From Petunia secreta (lineage: Eukaryota; Streptophyta; Magnoliopsida; Solanales; Solanaceae), in contig JARKIP010000065.1 of the NCBI GenBank assembly GCA_029990175.1, forward strand, positions 3,848,501 through 3,912,500: a stretch of DNA of 64,000 nucleotides. The letters run 5' to 3'. A program made the position numbers and the translations under genes. How positions within the stretch are numbered: the stretch's first letter is position 1; every line of letters starts with the position of its first letter. Positions 55,946 through 64,000 of the stretch are shown piece after piece. A model generated the notes under the pieces. That model had not been told where the DNA came from. It worked only from the letters and a program-made list of their open reading frames with translations, and made no database searches.

Positions 55946-58075
55946 GCAATAAAGGTTTTGACCATAAAGGTTTCCAATTATTTGCAACTAGCATGCCTAA
56001 TTTATTTACTTTATTATATCTATTTGTTTGTGTGCCACGAAAAGCATGTCACTACACCGTTATTTGTGCACATATATAAACTGGCATTCTGTTCATCCTT
56101 CCCCCACTCTTGGGAACCTCTTGCATTTTCACCCCAAATATCCGCGAGGTGCGCCCATGCGCACCCGCACTTTCTTCTACTAAAGAACCCTTTTGACGAG
56201 TTGGTACACTGGCGGCCATCGTAGGAGTAATTCGACTGCGAGACCGCTTGCCACTCACATGTTAGCCTCAACCGTTAACCCACTCTTAGAAGGAGCTTTA
56301 GGAGCATGCATACATTTACACCTTAGTCTGGACCCGGTCCTTGGTACCGCCTCCATAGTTAGGAAATCGCCCTTACATCATCAGGTTTTTGAAACCCAAT
56401 GACAATGCATATTATGTGCTATGTGATAACGAATCCTCAGTCCTAACCGTGTTTGAGCAAAATCAGATTTAGAATTTGTCTCCTATGTTGTCTTTTAGGT
56501 TGGAGAATGGAAGAATTTAGCAGAATCTATGTGGTCATAGCAGTCCACAGAGTATTTGAGATCATAGTGCAGAAATTTGTAAACAAGACAGAATTGCAGT
56601 CGGGGGAAAGTTAGGCAGATTTGGTTGGTTTGTGTTTTGGAGATGGTATGGTATGGTGAGATCTAAGAGGTGAAGCCCCTGGTTTCTTCAAAAGGATCGG
56701 TGGGGTCCCTCTCGTAAATGGCTTTGCGTGTGTGCAGGCCTATGTTGACTGTCTAGCTGCATTCATGATAATTGAAGTATGATTCTCGCATACTAGGAGA
56801 ATGAAGCCCCTATGTCTATAAACGACCAATGGGGTCCCTCCTTGAAGACCAGTGCGGTCTTGGCTACCTAAAAAATTGAGAGGCTTGATCAAAGCCGAGG
56901 ACCAGTGATGAGCCCTATGAACAAGGTCTGTGAGCCTTGCAAAACCTAGGAAGCTGAGAGGCTTGTCCAAAGCCAAGGACCAGTAAGGTTTTATTTGTAA
57001 AAGGTAAATTGGAACCTTTTATGATTTGCAGTCTGGCATTGTGAAGGCCGTTAGAAATCTCACCCCTGGATGTTGTAAAATAATTGGGAGTTATGATCGG
57101 AGGAGTGTGGATATTTGCAAAAAGTATGGAGGATTGTTTCAGGTTTTAGGCATTTGGGTTTAGAATTTTGTGCAGATGTCGTAAAGAGCAGCTGCTTTGG
57201 AATTTCGAGTTGATACCAACTTTTGGAAGTTAGCTGGGATAACGGAATTGCAGTGTCGAGGTGGAGAGATTATTGTTATAAATTATTGTTATTATTTATT
57301 ACTTACTCTAAATCTGAATTGCTCAGAACTGGCATGAACTATTTTTCGTTACCAGTTGTTTGCGCGATTAGGCTTACCTCTTGCACAAAGAGGCACCTTA
57401 CAGGGTACGATGCGTTTGCATATTTTATTTACGCTCAACTACTTGTGATTGTCACATGTTAATTGCCTGCCTTGCTTTACTTGCTCAAAATGCGTTAAAT
57501 ACTAGGTGTTGTTTGCTTGTGTGCAATCTTATGAATGACATGCAAACTAACATAGTTACCCTTTCAGGTTTGTTTGTTTTGTTTATTTCTCTAGCAGAAG
57601 TTTGATTTTTAAAAGTGGTTGACCATGCAAATCACATAAGATTCAAGATCTGGTTGATGGTAAACACTCTAGCTTGTGAACGATGTAGTACAGAAGCTAA
57701 TGACATTGTTTGAAAGAACTTGGCGATTGAACTTAGTACCATTATTTTAAATTTTAATTCAGATTGAGGCCCTGAATTGCATTGTACTTTAAAACTTATG
57801 TTAATTTGAATCAACTCATTTCGAATTATGAAAGTTGAAATAAAATGCATCGCATTCTTATTATATTATTTACTCTTGCATTTGTTTCTGTTTCAAAACT
57901 AAAATTGATAAACCTGCCAATGCTTTGCTTGTGATGTATGGCAAAGAAACTGAACAAATTGAAAGCGATATACTGAAAAGTTATTGTCGGCACTCTTTGG
58001 ATATTGCAATACTGTTAGAACTTCAACCGGGGCAGCTTTTATTTATTGGTATATGGCATTGAAGCAGTGATGCAG
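55946..58075 (+). other. Leader and 5' internal region of element E
   Basis: Collinear with 42566-44640 of C. It includes the GGTCCTTGGTAC motif (56335-56349), the GAGAGGCTTG repeats (about 56877 and 56957) and the leader hairpin (57367-57405). No sense-strand gene was seen. Confidence 0.65.
57367..57405 (+). promoter_or_regulatory. Conserved leader hairpin of element E
   Basis: ATTAGGCTTACCTCTTGCAC then AAAGAGGCACCTTACAGG. CCTCT pairs with AGAGG. Sequence changes relative to C fall mainly outside the stem. Confidence 0.62.
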
Positions 58076-58115
58076 AACTACGCACGGTCTGATTCCCAAG
58101 GAGGGATACGTAGGC
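58076..58115 (+). other. Conserved stem-loop, form 1 (element E)
   Basis: AACTACGCACGGTCTGATTC then CCAAGGAGGGATACGTAGGC. CTACG/CGTAG and TCCC/GGGA both pair. Confidence 0.7.
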
Positions 58116-58467
58116 TCCCCCATCGGGCTCGACCCCTTAGCATTTAAATTTTCATTTTTCTCCCAAGAAGGACAACTGGGGCATTTTTTGCAAAACGAGT
58201 TAGAGATGCAGAAGATAATAACTGGGGCAGAATTTTGCAAGAAGCGGCGTTGGGTATTAAAGATGAGTTGGCAAGAATTTTGAAATTGGTTAAGCAAACA
58301 GTGCAAAGTCTAAGACAAAGAACGTTCAGTTTGTTTTAAAATATGTTACAAGTTTAAGTAAAGGCAAAAATTTTCAAAATGCATGACTTCATTATATTTT
58401 CAGTTTCTTTTATGCTTACTTTGCTTACTATATTGCATTAAATTAATTTACCATTGCCTCTATTTTT

Positions 58468-58758
58468 TCAAAAAACTCCTATGCTATTAACTTCATGAGC
58501 GAAGATTTTGAACATGATGCGCAAATGAAAGTCCGAGGAAGGCAAGGAAACAGCAGTAGCAGCAGTAACATGATCAAGATCAAGATCAAGCCAGCACAAA
58601 TCAAATGCTTCTCCCTTCCTCCCTAAATCTAACAAGTTTTCTTTGAGAGCAGGAACATGAAAGCTTGCAATGAAAGGATCATTCGCACTATGGATGCACA
58701 ATTTATGGAATGCGCATTCAAAGTTGCCTTGCAAATCGCGTCGCATTGCCTTTTTCAT
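58468..58758 (-). CDS. Antisense ORF of element E (96 residues, conserved with C)
   Basis: The frame starts at 58758 with MKKAMRRDLQGNFECAFHKL and holds ANDPFIASFHVPALKENLLD, LGRKGEAFDLCWLDLDLD, and FAHEVNSIGVF at its end. It is open from a plausible ATG and longer than in C. The corresponding C frame keeps the central core but is shifted at its N-terminal side. No domain is recognised. It could be a small protein expressed from the complementary strand of the element, or a remnant of one. Confidence 0.5.
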   Translation of the reverse strand: MKKAMRRDLQGNFECAFHKLCIHSANDPFIASFHVPALKENLLDLGRKGEAFDLCWLDLDLDHVTAATAVSLPSSDFHLRIMFKIFAHEVNSIGVF

Positions 58759-60143
58759 GACTTAAAGCGTTATGCTTTTCCATGAGTTATTACCGAACAG
58801 GCGGCATTTCTACTTCTATGATTTTCATTCCCAAATAAGCAATGAAGCCGAGGCATGCGTTGTGCTTTCATATCACGCCAAAATAAGCATTGCCTTATTT
58901 CTTTAATTGACAATCCACTCAAGGTCATCATTGCCCGATTGTCTCGCCAATTGATTTATCAAATGGCTATTGCACTGATTACATTTCTGCACTGCTTTGT
59001 TTTGCACTTGCTTTAAATTCTGCCTTTATATTTGCTTTAAATTAATGCCTTGCTTTACTTTTTCAGGTCAACCATCAGTTTCTCGAAGATTATTCGCCTT
59101 ATCGCATACGCAACGCAAATTTATTTCTTTTTTTCATTATAGTCTTTGCTTTATTATTCACTTATTTTCTAATATATTTACTTTAAATTTGCATGAATTG
59201 AACATCAGATTCAATATGAACTAAAGGCAGCATTCAACGCTTTGCAACACTATCAATACAAGCAACATGACCCATCTTTACTTATTTGTTTTGCATTATC
59301 TTGCCTTAGTTAATCCAATTTGCAACTTTATTTCGCAGGCTGCTATCAAAATTAGGCTCGTTCACCTTATATTCGCAGGCTGCTATCAAAATTAGGCTCG
59401 TTCACCTTATAATCGAATGTTTTAGGCTCGTTCGCCTTATAATTGAATGTTTTGGGCTCGTTCGCCTTATAAATGAACGTTACGTTACCTGCATAGACTA
59501 TAGATTGGACAAGTCAACTTGAGATATTATGTCTCGTTAGTCAACTTATTTTATGAAAGCCTTGCATTTTACAATTTGTTCTCGCTTTACTTATTGTCTT
59601 GCTTTACTGTTTCAGAATAATGATCAACCTAAAGGTTCTCCGGGCGGAGCGTCTCGTCAGTTGATTGAAAGAAGAACTTATTGATGATATCACAACCCGC
59701 ATTTACAATTTTATGTTATCACTCTTTTATTTCTCATTCCAATTATTATAGTTTATTAGCAGTTGCATGCTTACCGTTTGTTGAGATTATTACAGGATTT
59801 TTAGCAGCACCGCAGCAACGTTTGGAGCATAACATGGAAATTTTCTTAGCAGTAAACCGGGGCAATCATTGATATGAGCTAGACTCGTCAATGAAGATCT
59901 CAAGAATCGCACCCGCATAAGTCATCAACCCTAGAGGTAAGTCTCTTGTTAACCCTGAGTCTGAGGCTTGAGATAGAAGACAAGATGGCTCGGTTATCGA
60001 GATGCTGTGGAAGCTATGTCCATGTAAACCCCTCTTTATGGGTGTGTCGTCGACCACATTTTCATAACTTGGGTAATTAGAAGCCTCTTTTCCCGCGCTT
60101 GAGTAGTCGTTACAATCTCGTCTTTGATTTACAAATCGCGTCG
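58759..60143 (+). other. 3' internal region of element E
   Basis: Collinear with C except that the 211- and 143-bp arrays are missing: GTCAACCATCAGT (59068) follows directly after the TTGCTTTA stretch. The 34-bp repeats (59350-59475) include a duplicated CGCAGGCTGCTATCAAAATT unit (59337 and 59373). No gene was seen. Confidence 0.65.
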
Positions 60144-60192
60144 AACTACATATGGCCTGATTCTATTTCAGCCCGAGATATGTAGGCAACTC
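60144..60192 (+). other. Conserved stem-loop, form 2 (element E)
   Basis: AACTACATATGGCCTGATTC then TATTTCAGCCCGAGATATGT and AGGCAAC. CTACATAT pairs with ATATGTAG. The inner stem has one mismatch (TCTA/GAGA). Confidence 0.65.
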
Positions 60193-60321
60193 AGAAACCG
60201 GAGATCGGCCATGTCCATAAGCCTCGAATTTTGATCCCAGGAATCAGAGTCTCGGCTTTACCGTGACAAAATTGGCTTCCACGTCAACTTTCTTTACCAT
60301 GAAAACTCTTTCATCCTTTTC

Positions 60322-60338
60322 GGGTAAAGAGGGGCAGC
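60322..60338 (+). other. Polypurine tract of element E
   Basis: GGGTAAAGAGGGGCAGC directly before TGTTGACACCC. Confidence 0.8.
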
Positions 60339-62703
60339 TGTTGACACCCAATTTTGTCCCGGATTTTAATTAAATTTATAATTATTTTAAAATTAAGTTC
60401 AATTTTGAAAATTGCAACTAAATAGCTAATTTTAAAGAGAAATGGCCTAAATTGCAAGTCATCCCTTCATTTGAAGCGTACTATGTAATTCTTTGTTTAA
60501 TTTAATTGAAGGCTAATTACATTCTTAACCTTAAAATCCAGCGTACCTTTGCAAAGCTATATACATATATATATACACACTTATCCTAAAACCCTAGCAA
60601 CTACACATTATTCACTATTCACCATCATCATCCTTACACAAAACCCACCAAAAATCAGATCTACAATCCATTGACCATCTTCCTTACACACTTAATACCC
60701 ATTACTACCCACCCCTCTTATCTCTCCAACGCACCACCATACACACATTGCGACACACACAAGCGAGAACGGGGGATCGGGGCAGGGGCTTGAGAGAAAC
60801 ATGAAAAAAGGGAGAGTTGTAATGACGTCGGTGAAATTCACCGGAATCTTCGTCAGGATTCCACCAGGCAGTCGTTCCTCTGCCCTTGAAGACTGTTGCT
60901 GCGTTCGTATCATCGTCGCCTGGATTTGGGTTCCCGTTACCCGTTCATGTCATGGATCCCTTTCATGATTCTGGATCTAACTGTTATCTTTAAAAAGGAA
61001 ATATATTTTGATTCTTTGTTTCTGAGGCTAACACCGTATTTATGCAGTTGGTTGATTTAATTTTCTCGACGAATTGCGAGATTGGTTTCGATTTATTTAC
61101 TGTTTCCTCGTTGAGTTTTTGTTTTGGCAGGGCTCTATGATTCTTTTCGTTGGTCTGCTCCGTTCGTTTATTTCTGCTGAAAACAGTGGCGTTTCTGGTT
61201 AATTTGGGATTGGAATCAAAAAATAATATCGGAGTTGCAGCGACGCCTTTGCGGCAAAGCTGGTGTCGCTCCTCTATTTTTCTTGTCGCTGATTACTGCG
61301 ATACTGAGGCGCCTGACCTTGTTTGACTCTTTGTCTGATCAGAATTTTGGTCGGTGGTGGTCCTACGTACTGGGCTTGTTCACTGTCGAGCTTTTATCCC
61401 ACTGGAATTTGGATGTGTTTGACCGGTGGGGCTCCCACTGGTCTCTTGGCTTCGATGGTTTTTTGACTGGTGATATTGTTTTGTGGAAGACTGGATTTTG
61501 AGTCTAAACTATACTGCACTGTGATGATATTGACATGGCCTATGAAAATAATTCATTTGAGACCTATGGACTGATATTGAACCGATACTATACTGGCTAA
61601 TGAAAAAATACATATACACGTATTGAGGCCTCGGGATTGATTTGAACATAATACTACACTTGAACAGTCCCGTCCTCGTGTCCCTAAAGCAAATAGGTGA
61701 TGATGAATGCATGCACTTTAACACAAAGCAAGTTGAATAGAGTAACAGAATTGGTACTTGGCATGGCAACACAACCGGCCGGCGTGTTTGCAACCGTACC
61801 AACATCTCGAGCCTCTACATCACGCGCCATACAAACCTGAGCCTAAATTTTGCAAAATAAAACCCCATTACTATTATTATTATTATTATTCTTATTATTA
61901 TTATGTATCTTATCATTATTATTATTATTATTTTATTTTCATCCGTTGTTACACTTTATTATCGTACTAATCCAATTTCATTTTTATATTTTTTTTTGTG
62001 AGGTACATTTTGACATGAACAATTTGGGAACGAGTTCGGCTAACTTACAAATAGGAATATTCATTGACTTGGAGTCATTTGGGATCGAGTTCGGGCTCGA
62101 GCATTCAAGAAATAAGAATTTAGGAATTTAGAAAATTCAAGGATCCCGCGAGTTGATCAATATCTCGGGTTTTATCCTTAACTTTGCATTCCTTTCCTTA
62201 GATATTTATGTAAATAAAATGTGTAAATTATTTTATTTATCAATAATATTTGGTTATTTGTATGTTGCTTTACATTATGTTCATTACCTTTTATTGTGAA
62301 GTCGTTATTTAAATTATTGCAAACTGGGGCCATTTAGCAAAATGCGTGCAAATTAAATATTTTTCATAAACAAGTTTTATTTCAATTAATTATTTTTTAG
62401 ATAAATTTTCTAGAAACGCATATTTTGCAAATGTTTTGGAAACCTGTCGGATTAACCGTTTTTAACGGAATTTCGGAAGTGCTTTAAAAACCTTCTTCCG
62501 AAATTAACAAAACCTCTTAACTTTAGAATCTCTGAAAGAAAGACCATCTTTTATAAAAACGGAGTTTTTGCACGCATTTGCTAATTTGGTTCCCTGTTTT
62601 CCTTAAATTGGATGGCGACTCCAAAAACTCCAAAAGAGTTAGTCCATCCTGTTGATATTCCTGAATTTAACCTTTCGGGATTAATTTTTTTGGGGGTTCA
62701 ACA
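60339..62703 (+). mobile_element. 3' LTR of element E
   Basis: TGTTGACACCCAATTTTGTC to TGGGGGTTCAACA. It resembles the C LTR in its termini, in the TATTGAGGCCTCGGG and CTAAATTTTGCAAAA blocks and in the last 400 bases, but its first half is quite different. It contains a GCAGCGACGCC ... TGTCGCTCCTC motif (61234-61272) and a short TTA microsatellite (61868-61935). No gene was seen. Confidence 0.9.
61868..61935 (+). repeat. Imperfect (TTA)n microsatellite in E LTR
   Basis: It lies in the same place as the runs in the C LTRs, after CTAAATTTTGCAAAA, but is shorter and interrupted. Confidence 0.85.
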
Positions 62704-62990
62704 TCCATCACGCCTTTTTTAATATGAATATATTTTAATTTTTGTCTCCCATAACGAATCGTTTTTTTCGTAGCCTTTCTTAATGTTAATGGTTCGGCAA
62801 TGATGTCTTTTCTTACAAACTGAATAGGTGAGCCATGGGCTTGAAGCAAAGTACTATTGCCATCTATTGCAATCACACCAATGCTTTCTTTTCCTGTCTC
62901 ACTATGTTAGTCTTGCCTCAACAAACAAGTCCCATCTTCGGGCACAATTCATGAAGGCTCAACATTATTACGACTATTTTCAGTATCATC
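62704..62990 (-). pseudogene. Unidentified coding remnant interrupted by element E
   Basis: The minus strand reads DGTCLLRQD, a stop, HSETGKESIGVIAIDGNSTL, LQAHGSPIQFVRKDI, TLRKATKKTIRYGRQKLKYI, and stops being coherent exactly at the end of E. A second stop lies upstream near 62955. The Lys/Arg-rich, in-frame stretch looks like real former coding sequence, probably of a transposon or repeat family, but I do not recognise it. The continuation beyond E was not found on the left, where E is truncated. Confidence 0.4.
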
Positions 62991-64000
62991 GGCAAGTATT
63001 ATATCAATAAATTCATTATATTTAGACAAAGCTTTCCTACAATATTAGGAGATCAAATAATTTATTATTAAAAGACATAAGTATTTTACACTTCCATATA
63101 TGTCAAAAAATCATAAACGCACAGCTAACGAGTTTTGTTGGCTCGACGTAATTTAGCGAGATCAATCTTTGTAATCCACCACAATAAAATTCACTAATAT
63201 TATCAATATCCTGCATACTAAAAGGTCTTACTCTCTCCACGTTTTGAGAGTCCGGATGTACTTGTCAGTTTAAAATTTTTTAGAATTTAGTTTTATAAAG
63301 TTCTACAGATAAAAATATCACGACAATTATCAACACCCTACACAACTTAAAATGACCATGTATGTAATAAGTGATGTATAAAATAGTGATACATACTTGG
63401 ATGTAAACTTGTAAATTAACTTGAATTTACTTTAAAAATATTTTCTTAGCAATTTGAAAATTTGTAAGTGGCCAAAGAACGAATCTATAAATCGTTGAAT
63501 TGAGTTTCTTCTTTCTTCTTCACAGCTAAGCTCTAAGCAACAAGCTCGTTGATTGTAGTTTCGTACAAGATGAATTCTTTACGATTTTGTAAAGCAATAG
63601 ATACTAAAGAATGTAACAATTATCTGACCCTATTTGTAGCATCTGTGTTCCTTATTATGTAACGAGCGTACTTGTATGTCCATATAACATTTTATGAGTT
63701 ATTGGTATGGTTTGGTTTGAGGTGCAAGTTCGTCATATGTGTTTTGGAAAGAGTTTTGATTTAAAACAATGCTAGTGCATTTGACCTAGCTAGAGGTTGA
63801 CCAAGTCTGTGGTCCCTAAAAGCAACGGCTCTATCACAGAGAAGCAGACTTAGTTAACCTAGACCATTGACTAATCACGATTTAGGCTAAAGGACCACTT
63901 TCATTGAAGTAGATTGGGATCGTATGTTCTGTGTTTGCGAAGGTTTTCACGGTCAAAAATTCTATAGATTGTAGGGCCATCTGAACCCAACCCATTTAGC
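62991..64000. other. AT-rich sequence with no feature found
   Basis: About 1 kb with short frames only. No LTR termini, tRNA, satellite or coding motif was seen. A run with CTTCTTTCTTCTTCACAG near 63508 looks like a splice acceptor, but no exon could be supported. Confidence 0.4.

Larger units (their letters stand above)
55522..62703 (+). mobile_element. Element E: non-autonomous relative of C with truncated 5' LTR
   Basis: The same layout as C without the 211- and 143-bp arrays: LTR end, PBS, leader motifs, form 1 stem-loop, antisense ORF, 34-bp repeats, form 2 stem-loop, PPT, full 3' LTR (2365 bases). The 5' LTR keeps only its last ~403 bases, so there is no left duplication to test. It is more diverged from C than the two C LTRs are from each other. 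Confidence 0.87.

Noticed and set aside
63500..63640. A possible host exon near the splice-acceptor-like CTTCTTTCTTCTTCACAG
   Set aside because: There is no open frame beyond a few codons and no matching donor or protein similarity, so there is nothing to support a gene.

Overview
The window is a gene-poor stretch of a large, repeat-rich plant nuclear genome, most likely a eudicot. It is AT-rich, and every recognisable coding remnant belongs to a transposable element. I saw no intact host gene, tRNA, rRNA or bacterial-style operon. The main elements look like the Tat/Ogre branch of Ty3/gypsy: very long LTRs, a PBS fitting tRNA-Arg, an ORF upstream of gag, a G-patch after the protease, and a second RNase H. 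Ogre-type elements are best known from legumes and Solanaceae, so a solanaceous-type host is possible, but the species cannot be read from this sequence.

Nest 1 (1-34602). Positions 1-636 are the end of an unrelated minus-strand gypsy LTR (F), sitting in the 3' LTR of element B. B is a minus-strand Tat element whose 3' LTR runs to 1407. It keeps a broken gag (4311-6540), has lost all of pol, and has a 53-bp tandem array near its 3' end. B's 5' LTR starts at 7903 and is split by element A (9888-33120). A is a 23.2-kb minus-strand Ogre-like element carrying, in transcriptional order (right to left), two divergent ORF1 copies, gag, protease, G-patch, a probable intron, RT, dual RNase H and integrase. 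All are decayed. A is itself split by a 2.86-kb plus-strand solo LTR (17050-19905) with a perfect CAATA target-site duplication and a 229-bp TCA microsatellite. The rest of B's LTR resumes after A and ends at 34602.

Nest 2 (34603-54690). Two arrays of a 51-bp satellite lie on either side of element D, a minus-strand Athila-like gypsy element with a tRNA-Asp-type PBS, gag and protease but no RT or integrase. D's gag is split by element C (39939-50742), a complete plus-strand non-autonomous element with 2.6-kb LTRs, no sense coding capacity and several internal tandem arrays.

Right end (54691-64000). A decayed MULE transposase C-terminus and a fragment of a probable copia LTR are followed by element E (55522-62703), a relative of C with a truncated 5' LTR. 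The last 1.3 kb holds a short unidentified coding remnant and unremarkable AT-rich DNA.

The most interesting signal is shared by A, B, C and E, although two have (remnant) genes and two have none. All four have nearly the same PBS, PPT and LTR starts. They also share two leader hairpins and a stem-loop between the coding region and the 3' LTR. That stem-loop occurs in two forms whose paired positions differ in a compensatory way. This looks like a set of cis-acting RNA signals by which an autonomous Tat/Ogre element could mobilise non-autonomous relatives. C and E also share an antisense ORF.
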